DNA of 64,000 nt from Cristatella mucedo. Taxonomy: Eukaryota; Bryozoa; Phylactolaemata; Cristatellidae. The stretch spans positions 1,308,501-1,372,500 of the forward strand of contig WPIO01000079.1 of the NCBI GenBank assembly GCA_009760855.2. Direction: 5' to 3'. The position numbers and the translations under genes are program-made. Below are positions 1 through 11,003 of the stretch, one piece after another; position 1 is the stretch's first letter; every line of letters begins with the position of its first letter. The notes beneath the pieces were generated by a model. It made no database searches, was not told the origin of the DNA, and was given only the letters and a program-made list of their open reading frames with translations.

Positions 1-267
1 AATGCTCGAAACACACCGACCACGAGGGTAATTCAATTGCCGTGCCACGCCCCCAAGGAGGCTTACGCCGATGCAGCTAACTAAGCACTCACTAGCCGTC
101 CCACACATGCAATGTCTGGCTGCGACCGTCTTTGCTGTTGAATGACAAGAGGGCCGGTGGCACTCTGATGCAAAATAACCGAAGGAAGGGGGTTAGCCAT
201 TCAGCCTCACTTCCCAGCACAAGCAGCTGGTACCGAATCGAGTTCACCATTCTTCCGAACTCAATGT

Positions 268-268
<1 letters not shown>

Positions 269-340
<72 letters not shown>
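269..340. repeat. (AC)36 microsatellite
   Basis: An uninterrupted AC dinucleotide run of 72 bases. It abuts the 3' end of a SINE-2 copy on its right side. The first 268 bases of the window show nothing I recognise. Confidence 0.98.
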
Positions 341-343
<3 letters not shown>

Positions 344-440
344 TCTTGGGTCCAAGAGAACTGAATATCTGTCCAAGCCCTTCACTTATGCAGCAGAGCT
401 CGAGCCCACGACTTCGGCCGTCAAAGGCCAGCAGCTTGAC
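341..440 (-). mobile_element. SINE-2 fragment, minus strand
   Basis: Read on the minus strand it shows the B-box region GGGCTCGAG followed by the SINE-2 3' end (AGTTCTCTTGGACCC in place of the usual GTTCTCTTGGGGCGC). The tRNA-like 5' part is lost or too diverged after about position 440. Confidence 0.6.
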
Positions 441-1005
441 CTCGTAAGTTCCGGTTGGAAGGTGAGGGGTACCTTGACCCTCCACTCCTGCCAAAAATGT
501 GCATTTAATTGTGTTCCTAATCTGTTGAAGTGCTGGTTGCTGCCGGTCCAATGAGTGAGTGTCTCAGATGCCCTGCTGGCGGCTAGTCGGCCAGGGCTAC
601 CGACATTCGACCAAAGCCGGCCGGTAGCCACAGTAAGCAAGGCCTGCTAAATAAGGGCCTTGACCCCACCGTGTCACGCGGGGCGAACCTAGCCTCTGTA
701 ACTGCCTGGGCAAACTCACAGCACTACCTTGGTAACATACTGTACAGTGACCTATCCAAAGCATAGACTGCAGTAAGGCAAATCGAGAGCCAATGAGCTG
801 CCGCACGGTTTGAAGATGATCAGCTGCAGGGCGCAAGCCGAAGCCGAGCCGTCAGCGCGCGCGCGCGACCAAACGGCCAGCGACACGATGGCCCCCTTGT
901 ATGCACTCGGCACAAGTAGCAGCGGCACACGTTGTCACCATCGCAGATTCGCCAACTCACAGCGGTGACACTACACTACGCAAACAGTCAGCCAGCCACG
1001 GCGGG
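441..1005. other. Unassigned stretch
   Basis: No exon or repeat is recognised. It contains a short GC alternating run at about 855-868. The short open frames in it show no family motif. Confidence 0.5.
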
Positions 1006-1113
1006 CAGTCGGCATCAAGTTGCACTGGCTGCCTTCCGGTCAGTCGGCATCAAGTTGCACTGGCTGCACTTCCGGTCAGTCGGCATCAAGTTGCACTTCC
1101 GGTCAGTCGGCAC
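1006..1113. repeat. Tandem repeat, about 36 bp, three and a half units
   Basis: Units start at 1006, 1041, 1077 and 1104, each with CAGTCGGCATCAAGTTGCAC. The third unit is shortened to 27 bases by loss of the TGGCTGCAC part. The array runs directly into the palindrome cluster that follows. Confidence 0.9.
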
Positions 1114-1135
1114 GCACGATCGCTACGATCCTCCT

Positions 1136-1217
1136 TTTTCTAAAGGAGGAGAATCACGTGATTCTCCTCCTTTAGAAAACGTGATTATCCTCCTTTTTCT
1201 AAAGGAGGAGAATCACG
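1136..1217. repeat. Palindrome cluster
   Basis: Positions 1136-1179 are a perfect 44-base palindrome centred on CACGTG, with 22-base arms containing CTAAAGGAGGAGAATCAC. Positions 1180-1217 are a second, imperfect palindrome from the same words. On paper it forms two adjacent cruciforms. No terminal target duplication is visible. Its origin (foldback element or local rearrangement) is unknown. Confidence 0.9.
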
Positions 1218-2150
1218 ACGGTTCTTGATTGATCGAAGTAGTCTCTCCTGCTGCCGACTCGGGAACGTCAAAGTCCTTTTGAGTGAATCTAGTGCCGCTA
1301 CTTCTTTGCTACTTCATTTTCTCGACCCGACTCAGCTAGACAGCTGTCTTCTTGCTTCTTCTTCCCCCTCGTTGGATGAAATGTAGTAATCTATCGTCAT
1401 CGATCCGATGTCGATAGCACCGGCAGCTGCTTTAAGTGTTTCGTGCAAAACTCTTTAAAAAAGCGACCGATCAGTTCTTGTAAGAAATGCAGACGAAGGT
1501 ACTTGTAAGTACATACATGCACACAAATCCTAGGAGGGCAGATGCTGGCCACTTCAAGCGAGTCCGTTGGCTAGTATTTGTCATCAATTCACTATAGTTT
1601 TAACGGCTGACGGCCGAGATATGTCGACCCTATTCAAGGAGGCCAAGTGTGGGGAAAACTTATGGCCGCTAGTGTACTTTCATAACATCCGGGGTATGAG
1701 ATATAACTCACGTGGATTGCTGACAGAAACAGAGGGAGGGTCTTATACTGACGGCTAGTAGGTGGAGGCTGGATATAACTGCCAGCTACTCCACGGCACG
1801 GCTGAAGATTGGACAAATGACACGTGCACACAGAGCTTTCGCTTTCATGGTAGACTCAGTCGTCAATCTGGCATAGAAATGAGCTGCACCTTGTCACACT
1901 ATGCATACAAAAAGGCTCAGTTGCTAAACTCAATTACCTGCTGCTAAATTGCTTTGATAAGCCCTAATTAAAATGACTCAAAACATGGTTCTACTGGCAG
2001 CTCATCCGGTCGCCCAACAGTAAAGGGCTCCAGTGAACAAATAACAGATGGCACATGAAAGCCTTGGACTATTCCAAGGGTAGGTTGCCACCCCCTAAGA
2101 GGTTTCAAAGTGCTCTAGCTCACTCGATCTTTCTGGGCCAGGACCAAGGA
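1218..2150. other. Unassigned stretch
   Basis: No recognisable gene, RNA or repeat. Open frames are at most 63 codons and match no family I know. Confidence 0.5.
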
Positions 2151-2154
2151 CCCA

Positions 2155-2240
2155 CTCACACGCATGCACGCGCGCACGTACGTACGCACACACACCCACC
2201 CAAAAACACACACAGAGCTTAAGCCTTTACGCGATTATCT

Positions 2241-2280
<40 letters not shown>
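2155..2280. repeat. CA-rich stretch followed by (TA)n
   Basis: CA-rich sequence to about 2216, then a TA dinucleotide run at about 2247-2278. The TA run is preceded by ATCTATACCTTA, the same word used in the hairpin arms just downstream. Confidence 0.85.
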
Positions 2281-2282
<2 letters not shown>

Positions 2283-2290
2283 TAAAATAC

Positions 2291-2329
2291 AATCTATACC
2301 TTATTGGTGCCTCCAATAAGGTATAGATT
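2291..2329. repeat. Perfect 17-bp hairpin
   Basis: Arm AATCTATACCTTATTGG (2291-2307), five-base loop TGCCT, then the exact complement (2313-2329). It lies 12 bases after the TA microsatellite. Confidence 0.92.
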
Positions 2330-2792
2330 CCTCCTAGGCTATGCTTTTCCCAGGAGGAATGCAAATAGTGATGTGTGCTTAACGATAAAAACGCTCACGT
2401 GAGCTCCAAAATTTGATGGTGCCTTCCAATACCGCGGTTGCTGAATCGGTGCCTACTGTTCATGATCCAAGATAATAGCATGCTTTTTTGACTTTCGATA
2501 ATCATGGAAATGCATACTAATTAAATTTTTAACTAACATGTCAGCATTAGCATTCTGCTCGGTCAGGAAATAAGGAGAAATGAATCTAGTGATAGTGATA
2601 AAGTAAGCAGTACGAAAGTTGAATCTTCATTCTTATCACCACCACCACCTACACTTTGTGTAAATCGTTTTAAGTCCTCTCTGTAGCTGAGACGCTAAGG
2701 CATCTACCAGGACTGTGAGCAATGCATGTGCTACTCCAAGGACCACATTTTTGATGAAAAGAATTCCTTGGAAGCACTTTCTTTGAGCACCT
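2330..2792. other. Unassigned AT-rich stretch
   Basis: Nothing is firmly identified. Around 2685-2715 there is a tRNA-A-box-like word (TAGCTGAGACGCTAAGG) without a convincing B box, so a decayed SINE is possible. Confidence 0.4.
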
Positions 2793-2890
2793 TAATAATA
2801 ATATTAATAATAATGCACTTGATAAAGCGCCCTCAGAGAACTTAATCTCTTTCTAGGCGCTTTACATTTGCTGCAAAGGGAAATGATTAG
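2793..2890 (-). mobile_element. LINE-A 3' end, minus strand
   Basis: An AT-rich triplet tail (TAA/ATT) is followed by the diagnostic minus-strand words AAAGCGCCCTCAGAGAAC and TAGGCGCTTTACATTTGC. Only the last 100 bases of the element are present. Confidence 0.9.
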
Positions 2891-3049
2891 CTGTAAACGG
2901 ATAGATCGTTGTTCTCTGGCTCCATGCAATTTCAGCCACGACAATGTGTGAAAAACGAAGGTCGGCATAGGCTGCAGTTTCAAAGCTGGCCAGTGATAGA
3001 TGGACTTTCGCACTGCATGCTCCGAGTGAGTGAGTAAAGTCTGTGAGAA

Positions 3050-3050
3050 A

Positions 3051-3127
<77 letters not shown>
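3050..3127. repeat. (GA)n microsatellite
   Basis: About 78 bases of GA with one GAGGGA interruption at its left edge. Confidence 0.97.
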
Positions 3128-3131
<4 letters not shown>

Positions 3132-3273
3132 TAACAACGCTGCTGCCAAAAGCAGGCCAAGCCCGACCTAACACTCTCGGAAACAGAAACGCCTGTGACG
3201 CTCACATGATTTCGCTCAGAGCCTCAACTAGTTTGGCATCCGATAAGTAGCAGGAGAGGCTGTTCTGCTTTAC

Positions 3274-3411
3274 ATAATTTATTTGAATAGCGCACCAAGA
3301 GAACTTAATCTCTTTTCAGGCGCTTCACATGTGCCTCGGGGCTCGAGCCCAAGACCTTAGCCAGACCTTGGTCGGGGCAAGCACCTTAACCGCTGGACCA
3401 AACCAGCTCTC
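3274..3411 (-). mobile_element. SINE-2, minus strand
   Basis: Nearly complete copy. The right end carries the A-box complement (CCGCTGGACCAAACCAGCT), the middle the B-box complement (GGCTCGAGCCC), and the left end the LINE-A-like tail (CCAAGAGAACTTAATCTC). Confidence 0.88.
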
Positions 3412-3507
3412 ATCGAAATGTCAGAGCAGTCGACTCCGCACCCTTAATACCACTATCTAAAGAGGCTTGCCTAGACGAGCTTAGAGGGCCAACGGCACTT
3501 GCATTCA

Positions 3508-4240
3508 TTAATATTAATAACAATAATACACTTGATAAAGCGCCCTCAGAAAACTCAATCTCTTTCTAGGCGCTTTACATTTGCTGCAAAAGGAAACACG
3601 ATCGCATAGTTAGCAGTAGCATGCTCGATAAACAACAAGAATAACATGGTTAGGGGTGACATGCTCAGGGACAGCATGCAAGTGCGGTTAGTCGCAGCAT
3701 GCACCGTGTCAGCATGCACCAGCACATGAAGCACGAATCACTGGGACCCACTAAATGCTGTCACAAATGGGTGCTTTTTAATTTCTTTTTAAATGTGTTA
3801 AAGTCACGAAATGTGATGCAAGTCGGGAGTGAGTTCCAGGCCTTGGAAGCAAACGAACTAATGGCATGGTCTCCAAAGAATTTCAGGTTTGTGCGAGGTA
3901 TGGGTAAACAGTTACATTAAAGAAAGGGGGCGGTAAGATGCTTTGCATGGTGGGGCAATAGATCTAATAGAAAGGCTGAGCCAAATAACGAAAGGACCTA
4001 AAAGTGAGCGACAAAACCTTAAGTCGATGCGTTGCTTGACTGGTAGCCAGTGCAGGTCGGCAAGAAGTGGTGTGATGTGGCAACTGCAACCCTCACCACA
4101 GACAAGCCTAGCTGCAGAGTTTTGCACCAGCTGTAAGCGCCTGAGTGCACAGGCCTAGCTGCAGAGTTTAGCACCAGCTGTAAGCGCTTGAGTGCACAGG
4201 CCGGTAGACTAGCAAGTGGGGAGTTACAGAAGTCAAGAAC
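3508..4240 (-). mobile_element. LINE-A 3' fragment, minus strand
   Basis: About 730 bases of LINE-A. The tail is on the left. On the minus strand the part encoding the end of the ORF2 reverse-transcriptase protein reads LLADLHWLPVKQRID, a motif seen in many L2/CR1 elements. Stops and frame breaks make it dead. A 47-base unit (4106-4152) is repeated in tandem at 4153-4199, a local duplication not seen in the other copies. Confidence 0.88.
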
Positions 4241-5206
4241 TAATCAATTTGAACTCAGCTAGAGCTATGTCATTATTGACTAATGGCAGTGAATGCAGTC
4301 CCTCTATACGAAAAATACATGTCCATCTCAATCGATGGATTTATTTGAATTGTCGAAAAATTTAAGTATAAACAACAACAAGCCTGCAAATACAAACAAA
4401 AAAGCACACAACAGCCTTAAGTAAATCGGGTTGTAGCTGCTGAAGTAGCTAACACTTGGAAAATAGGCTAAGCTGCCCAAACATTGGTGTAGAAAATCTG
4501 CATTTTAGACTGCCACGTCTACGTGCTTAGTGGAACTGTTGAAAGAATTGCTTGCAGCCAGGCGAGCTGGCGATGGCTTAGAGACTCGATCAGATGCAGT
4601 GGCCAAACTTTCACTTCTGCTATACCGTTTCTGAATGCAGCAAAAGCTCGATTACTGCAGAGGATCTGACGTTTTCCTAAAATTGGCGACTTTCGTAATA
4701 ACATTTGGTATGACCTGAACTACCTTTTTACTTTTTGTTTCACCATGACATGCAGTCCTTTACGTTACTCAGCCGAAGTCTGGTTACTAAAAATACACCT
4801 GGCTGCCTAGATTCAAGGGGAAACACACTGCAAACTGTATTCAAGGCATGCTGCAGCAGTCGAAAGTGAGAGAATTCAAGGAATCGCACGAATATAAGCA
4901 TCAACAGCGTATCTTCCCAAAACCACGATTTTTGAGCATTTCCACTGTACAGATTTTTATGGAGCCTAAATGTTAGCATATTTTTCTTAGTTTTGGCACA
5001 TTAAAGGCAATCCTAAAATTTGGCAATTTCATATCAGCTTTACATTAGAACGAAACTCTAGAGAATTTTTCAATTTGTGAGTCACCAAACCAAAAGCAAA
5101 CAATTTTCAAGGCAGCACAATGAATCCTTCTGCCTCAGAAATAGCCTTTATTCGTATTTTTATATTCAAAACGCACGACGAATACAGAATACTAAAAAAA
5201 TAAATC
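4241..5206. other. Unassigned stretch
   Basis: No repeat or exon recognised. Open frames of 60-80 codons are AT-rich and look random. Confidence 0.5.
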
Positions 5207-5364
5207 CTAGCTGATTAAACAGCCTCTTTTTGTATAGCAACAGAAGAGCCTTTACGGCTATCACCACCGCTTGCAGTGGCGATAAAGGATCGCACACCCC
5301 AGGAATCAAACCCACGAATTCGGGACCGAGGTCGTGAAAGCAACTGCCTTACCTAGTGTGCCAT
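5207..5364 (-). mobile_element. SINE-1, minus strand
   Basis: Nearly full-length copy. The body word TTGTATAGCAACAGAAGAGCC and the CCTTACCTAGTGTGCCAT A-box complement are visible. The B-box side reads AATCAAACCCACGA. Confidence 0.9.
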
Positions 5365-6712
5365 ACTAGCTAGATGGACTCTACCTTTAAATGACGCAAA
5401 TTGAAAGCAGCTGTCGCAGATATCGCAACCGACCAGCAAGGCGAGGCGAAGGGAGAGGCTGATGCTTTTTTCTCTCGAAACTTGGATTTGGGTGCTGCTT
5501 TGATTTGTCAACTCGACGATGCGTGAGTCCCAGTGGCTATTGCTACCGCTGGAACTGCTTGACTTTTTGGCTACAAAACCTCGCCAGGCAATGGAGGCAC
5601 TGTCGCTTAACTTTAAAGAACACTAACTAAAAGTTAATAATACACGGCCTCCTGTTAAGCCACCGTCAGCAGTGAGGATACGTCGAGAATGGCAAGAGTT
5701 CGTGCGAAGGAACTCACCGATGCACAACGTGACTGTCCCGAGAACATCGCCGCGTGAAGCATATTTCGCACCGGCGATTGGCTGCGTTTGGGTACCGATC
5801 GCCCATGTTCTAGCTATAGTCCCTCCCACCACTTGTAGCCTCCAGCAGGCGTGCATTAGCTTTGCTTCTCTGAGTCGCTTCTCTGAGCCGTAATGTTTGA
5901 GGACAACATGTGTGAGTTCTACGTTACAAGGTCCTGTTCTACTCGTTATAAGGTCCTGACTAACCAGCCGCGTGCTACGTATTCGACCGATCGTCGGTAC
6001 AAGTATTCGAAGCGGCTTTTGCATTCATTGCAATAGCCCCAGTTCTCTGCAGTGGCCGAGAGGTGTCTATAATTCTGAGAGGGATCGGAAGAGCAGAAGC
6101 AAGGCCCCCAACGCCCAATCGTGCTAGGACCAAAGATTAACTGCGTGAATAGGTGCTACGTCGGTGCCAGAGGACAACGATTTGAGAAAGAAAATATCTA
6201 GAAGCTGCAAGTTGCCGGTGGCAACGTTTGAGCGATGTTAGCAGTTGCACAGGTGAGCAAGTACCTGCTCTGTAAATATGCTGCCCATCTCAGGCTGGAG
6301 CCAACATGTCATTCTATGTATTCACCATACTTGCTCCTACGCCAACAAAATATGTCACACATAAACAGGCATGCATGAGAATCCACATATACATAATAGG
6401 ACATATAAACATACTCATACGCACAACTTTCACCACAACAAACAGGTCGGACAGGAAGAGTATTACTAGTTTTCTTATTACTGCCCTCTTTCTGGAAGTC
6501 AGCCTCCGTAAGGAGTGCTGATGCCACAGCTACATTCAAACTGGCTTTGACGAGCCTGCAATGAGCTCTCCAATCGAATTGAATAACTACCGAGCCTCAC
6601 GTGGGTGTAGCTTTAGCTGGGCTCATGTCCAGAAAATCCAGAGCACAGAAAAAGCATCGTTAAAAGCACCCATCTGGCGACTTCCGGCAGTGGTGCAGCC
6701 ACGTTTGTTAGG
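5365..6712. other. Unassigned stretch with a 133-codon open frame
   Basis: The minus strand is open at 6024-5623 for 133 codons, the longest non-repeat frame in this part. It has no recognisable domain, and the plus strand is also open over the same bases. A CCAAT-box complement (GATTGGCTGCG) lies at about 5777. A promoter or first exon is possible but unproven. The rest, to 6712, shows nothing. Confidence 0.3.
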
Positions 6713-6785
6713 GCTGTGATAGCCCAGGGGGTAAGGTGCTTGATTTTCAGTCGAAGTAGTGGGTTCAAATCCTGCAGCCAGTGGC
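6713..6785 (+). mobile_element. tRNA-like sequence (third SINE head or tRNA pseudogene)
   Basis: Pol III box A-like TAGCCCAGGGGGTAAGG and box B-like GGGTTCAAATCC lie about 35 bases apart, as in a tRNA. The cloverleaf is poor in the acceptor and D arms, so a working tRNA is unlikely. It differs from the heads of SINE-1 and SINE-2. Confidence 0.5.
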
Positions 6786-6924
6786 CAATCCTATATTGCC
6801 AGCTTAGGAAATATTCATGTATTCTCGCTACTCTGCAGAGCTCCACCGTTCAGCCATTGCTCAGCAATCTGGCACAGCTCTCTGTAGCTGCCTGTAGTCA
6901 CCTGCTGCTGCTTTTGGCTACTGC

Positions 6925-7460
6925 TGCTGCCTCTATTAACCAGTGCATCGACTGGTTGGATCGATGCTGTGTGGATTATGGAGATCTTAACAGCAAACTT
7001 TCTTAAATTGATTGATACAACCAACAAACTAGCTACAGGCTAACCAAGTGTGATCAGAAATTGGAAAGACTAACACTCACAATCGGCCCTGCCAGCACAT
7101 CTCCTGTCGAATCTGCACGAAATCTAGGTGTCATGTTCCAATGTGACCTTTCATTAGACGGCCACACCAGGTCCACAGTCAAGCCTGCCTACTTTCAGTT
7201 ATATAGCATTGCGTAAATGTCGAGCTTGTCAAGACAGGTACACCACATCTAAATTGGTCCATGCATTTGTGACATCCGTCTCGACTTCTGCAACTCACTG
7301 CTTGCTAGTCTACCAGCCTGTGCACTCAGGTGCTTACAGCTGGTGCAGAACTCTGCAGCTAGGCTTCAGTCTGTCTCGAGCCTGGTGCAGCTGCCGCGTC
7401 ACATCACTTCTTGCTCGCCTGTCTTGGCTCCTGGTCAAGCAACACATCGACTTGATTTGA
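6925..7460 (+). mobile_element. LINE-A, left part, interrupted by LINE-B
   Basis: Translated pieces resemble the thumb and C-terminal part of the LINE-A reverse-transcriptase protein (NFLKL, then the SARNLGVMFQ segment and the TSKLVHAFVTS segment), with frame breaks. The element stops at the codons for ..KQHID and resumes after the LINE-B insertion at about 8396. Confidence 0.85.
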
Positions 7461-7461
7461 T

Positions 7462-8395
7462 GCGATGTATCTCCACCAGTAACTCCACAAAGTCATAAAG
7501 ACCATGTGGGTGTTACGCAGGAGAGTTTTGTATAGCGCACTCACAGCCTAAGCGGCTTTCGGCACGCATTCGGTACCCAACAGACTTCGTCTCACGCAAC
7601 AAAGAGAAAGTAGGAAGCATAGCAGAGTTAGGAGAGCAGTTGAGGTAGTGAGTAGCACAGAAGTAGCAGCTCAGGACCGCTGGAAAAGATGTACCCTAGT
7701 CGGCAGTTGGAGAGTAGTTGTCGTTGCGTATGAATTGTGGAAGCAAGTTCCACAGTCTAGGACCTGCAGAGCTAAAGCTTCTGTCGCCAACTGTCTTTAA
7801 GCGAAGGAATGGAGTGGCTAACGTATCGTCCACACAGGACCTGAGGGCACGAACAGGCTGAAACTGATGCAGCAGTTCAGCTAGGTACGAAGGAGCTAAG
7901 CCGTGTCGGGCCTTGTGGGTCATCGTAAGAACTTTGCTCCGTATCCTTTGCTCAATCGGCAACCATCCTAGCTCTTTCAGCAGAGGTGACACGTGCTCAA
8001 ACCGCTGGGACATGAAGACCAGCCTTGCAGCCATATTCATAGTCTGCTGTAGTGGCATAATAGCTTTCTTTGGTAGCCCAGCCAAAAGGGAATTACAATA
8101 ATCAAGCCGAGACAGAACTAAAGAGCTAGTTAAATTTTTTACAAGCCACTGTGGGAGACAGCTTCTAATCTTGGATAGGGATCGGATGTGATGGCTAGCT
8201 GTAGAGGCAGTCTTCTGAATGAAGCTTTTGAAATTGAGGCAGCTGTCGAACACGACACCTAGATTACGAGCACGTGGTGAAGGTCGCACAATAGCATCAC
8301 CTATTAGAACAGCAAAGCCTTTTAATCCAGCAACACGCTTAGGGTGTCCTATGAGCAGCAGTTCGGTTTTATCGTCATTTAATTTCAGGAAGTTT
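7462..8395 (-). mobile_element. LINE-B 3' fragment inserted in LINE-A, minus strand
   Basis: The minus strand is open for 197 codons (8289-7696). It carries the LINE-B thumb and C-terminal region, including LGVVFDSCLNFKSF, SRLDYCNSLLAGLPKKA, GWLPIEQRIRSKVLTMTHKA and HGLAPSYLAELL. The catalytic palm is missing because the copy is 5'-truncated at the FLKLN codons. The 3' UTR is on the left. Confidence 0.92.
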
Positions 8396-8911
8396 CAACA
8401 TTTTGTCAATTTTTTTCTTTAGGTCCCTTCATTCTTTGGCTCTAGCCTACATATTAGATCTACTGCCCCACCAGGCCAAGCACTGCACTACCTGCTTTTT
8501 GGAATCTAACTGTTTACCAATACCTCGTGCAAATCTCAAATCCTTTGGAGATCGTGCCTTCAGTTCGTATGCTCCCATAGCCTGGAACTCACTCCCGACT
8601 TGCTTCACGATATCTCTCGACTTGTCCACATTTAAAAAGAAACTAAAAACTCATCTATTCATGACAGCATTTAGTGGGTCCCCGTGGTTCGTCTTTTATG
8701 TGCTTATGCATGCTGACACTGTCCATGCTGCCACTAACCACACCTGCATGCTGACCCTGTGCATGTCACCCCTAACCATGTTAATCATGTTGTCATTGAG
8801 TGTGCTACCACTAACCATTCGATCGTGCTTCCCTTCCAACGAATGCAAAGTGCCTAGATGGAGACTGAGTTCTCTGAGGGTGCTATATCAAATGTATTAT
8901 TATTATTATTA
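8396..8911 (+). mobile_element. LINE-A, right part, after the LINE-B insertion
   Basis: The continuation of the element begun at 6925. It encodes RSLHSLALAYILDLLPHQA, then FGDRAFSSYAPIAWNSLP and a TFKKKLKTHLF motif, and ends in an ATT repeat. This stretch is open for about 165 codons, so the LINE-A copy is only moderately decayed. Confidence 0.92.
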
Positions 8912-8916
8912 AAATT

Positions 8917-8990
8917 GCAAGCGGCGGGTGATAGCCGTTAATGCTCTTCTGCCGCTATACAAAAAAACATGTTAAATCAGCTAATATATT
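8917..8990 (+). mobile_element. SINE-1 3' half
   Basis: GCAAGCGGCGGGTGATAGCC through GCCGCTATAC and GTTAAATCAGCTAAT match the SINE-1 body. The tRNA head is absent. It follows the LINE-A tail directly. Confidence 0.85.
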
Positions 8991-9689
8991 TTAGATTGTG
9001 GACCCTTGGAGAGTCTGGCCCGCTTGATATACTTTACAGGGCGCTATGGGTTCAGAGCAGATTTACAATAAAAATACACATTCTCCTAAGAACCCGTCCA
9101 CACAGCCGTCCACGAGTGCTGAGTCGTGCAAATCACCTTTCCATAGCTCGGCTGGAAGAGGCTGCGTCGTGCAGTCGTGACACACGTCCCTCTGCGCTTC
9201 GCTTGCTCAGCTCTCACCTGCGGCCGCTAAGCAGGGGTCTCGGGCTTCGGGGCGGACGGGTCGAGTGGCCATCGCTTTGGGGCCGCGAGAGCCAACCGGC
9301 TTGCCGCTGCTGGAAGCAGCGTAGGGGTGCAAAGACGGCAACGTGAGCGCGCGCCCGTGCGACGAAATGAACAGCTCAACAGCACGACGGTGACAACGGC
9401 ATCGCCTCAACGAAGATTCCGCGGGGCGGCGGCGGCAGCGCGACGTCGCAGGAGGCGGAAATCAGGATGCGAGACCGAGGCAACGCTTCAATCGCGCGAG
9501 CCCCGTCGGACGCACAGAGGCGAGGGAGAGCTAGGGCGCCAACTGACGGAGCAGTGACACCGTGAACGCTATGGCTAGCCAATCGGCGCGCTTCCAGCAC
9601 ATTTAAAATGCTTAGAAATAGACTTCACTCCTATTACGGTGCCATACGAATGTCTATTATTATATAGTTATCATTGCTGCCGGATACTT
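8991..9689. other. Unassigned GC-rich stretch
   Basis: GC-rich and CpG-rich from about 9100 to 9560, with open frames on both strands and no recognisable protein. GGCTAGCCAATCG at about 9572 recurs in the chimeric repeat head near 45963, and a LINE-A tail follows at 9690, so this may be a diverged relative of that repeat. Confidence 0.35.
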
Positions 9690-9867
9690 TGCATGCTGAC
9701 CCTGTGCATGTCACCCCTAACCATGTTATTCATTTTGTTTGTTTTTCAAGCATGATTTTACTTACCATTTAATTGCATTTCCCATTGCAGCAAATGTAAA
9801 GCGCCTAGAAAGAGATCGAGTTCTCTGAGGGCGCTTTATCAAGTACATTATTATTATTATTATTATA
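9690..9867 (+). mobile_element. LINE-A 3' end
   Basis: GCATGCTGACCCTGTGCATG, then AAAGCGCCTAGAAAGAGATC and the ATT repeat tail. Only the 3' UTR is present. Confidence 0.93.
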
Positions 9868-10562
9868 CTCAAATCTGCCGGCAGGTCCGTTCGGTCAAAA
9901 AGACGTTGCCACCTGTGGTCGCACGAAATGGAAAGACGCTAGCGACATATTTCAAGTTAAAACGAGCGTGTATGCATCTGGCTCAACTGTCGAGCGAAGC
10001 ACTACTTTGCGGCTCCTACCTTCGTAACGTCTAGGCTGTCTTCGCGAACGGGCAAGCCACGAGGGGCAAGGCCAAGCGTCGGCGGCGGCGGCGGCGATGT
10101 CGGGTGAAGGCCGACCGATTAGGGGGTCAAGGATGCGACTGCGGTAACGCGCCCTTGGTGATGGGCCGCCGGTGGGATTTCTATTCAGTATGGAATGTCT
10201 TCGCGCTTATATTCATTTGCGGCTCCATTCTTTTCGCAGTCTACCATCTGTGGTACGGGCGGTGATTTGCGCCAACTGAAGCTGGCCTGTTTGTCTGGGT
10301 GCCGTTCGTCAGGTATTGCAAGCTGTCGACCCCGTCGACCCCGTCGAACACTTTTCGAGTCTGTGCGGTCCTCTTGAACGTCGCTAGCGCTGGCTAGCTG
10401 CTTTCCCGAAGAAGAAAGTGGCGTGCCGCGGTGGCGGTGGCCGAATGCGTACCTCGAGGCGAGCGTGCCAGTGCGAGCGCCGCTCTCAGCTAGGCGCGCG
10501 CACTGGCACTGAGTGCGGCCGTTCGCAGGGTAGATACAGCCGCCGCCGGCGATCGTTGCGGA
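9868..10562. promoter_or_regulatory. CpG-rich block upstream of a candidate first exon
   Basis: From about 10010 the sequence is GC- and CpG-rich, with a GGC run at 10077-10096. It leads into the ATG at 10563. No TATA box is seen. A CpG-island promoter is an inference from composition and position. Confidence 0.35.
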
Positions 10563-10656
10563 ATGGAGAAATCTCGAGCCGTGGACACTTCGGAAGAAAG
10601 CAGACGACAGCTGGATCTCCTTTTGCAGTACCTCGAAGGTCCGGCGTTCTGGGCAA
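10563..10656 (+). CDS. Candidate first coding exon, unknown protein
   Basis: It opens with ATG and encodes MEKSRAVDTSEESRRQLDLL and then LQYLEGPAFWA, an ordinary-looking charged and helical N-terminus. A fair splice donor follows (GCAA/GTATCT, phase 1). The GC-rich block upstream supports a transcription start. It could be the first exon of the MINDY-4B-like gene 9 kb downstream, but the phase does not match the 19841 exon directly, so at least one further exon or a different gene is needed. I do not recognise the peptide. Confidence 0.3.
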
Positions 10657-10774
10657 GTATCTCTCCGCTATTTCCCCCTCCCCCCCTGCTCCCGGCTAGA
10701 TTGAGCTCACTCGCTGGATGCTCTGCGCCGGAGCTGTGCGGGCGGGTTAAAAAAAAATTCAAATTAAAAATGCT

Positions 10775-10903
10775 GCTCATTTGCGCAGCGCAGTAAGAGA
10801 ACTCGACATCCGTTCGGGCGCTTCACACGTGCCGCAGGGGCTCTAGCCAGTGGACCGCGGTCTTCAAAGGCGAGCGCCTCAATCCCCTGGTCAAACCGGC
10901 AGG
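10775..10903 (-). mobile_element. SINE-2, minus strand, diverged
   Basis: Minus-strand tail words AGAGAACTC and GGGCGCTTCACACGTGCC, and at the right the head complement CCTGGTCAAACCGGC. The middle is degraded. Confidence 0.7.
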
Positions 10904-11003
10904 CGGCATTCCAGTGGCGCGACGGCGCTAGCTTGCTAGCACTGTCGACCGTGACTAGTGGTCAAGAAGATTCGAGTATGGGAAGGGCTGTTGTGCTTTG
11001 CAC

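Noticed and set aside
6713-6785. Functional tRNA gene
   Set aside because: Box A and box B are present, but the acceptor and D arms do not pair well, so I list it only as tRNA-like.
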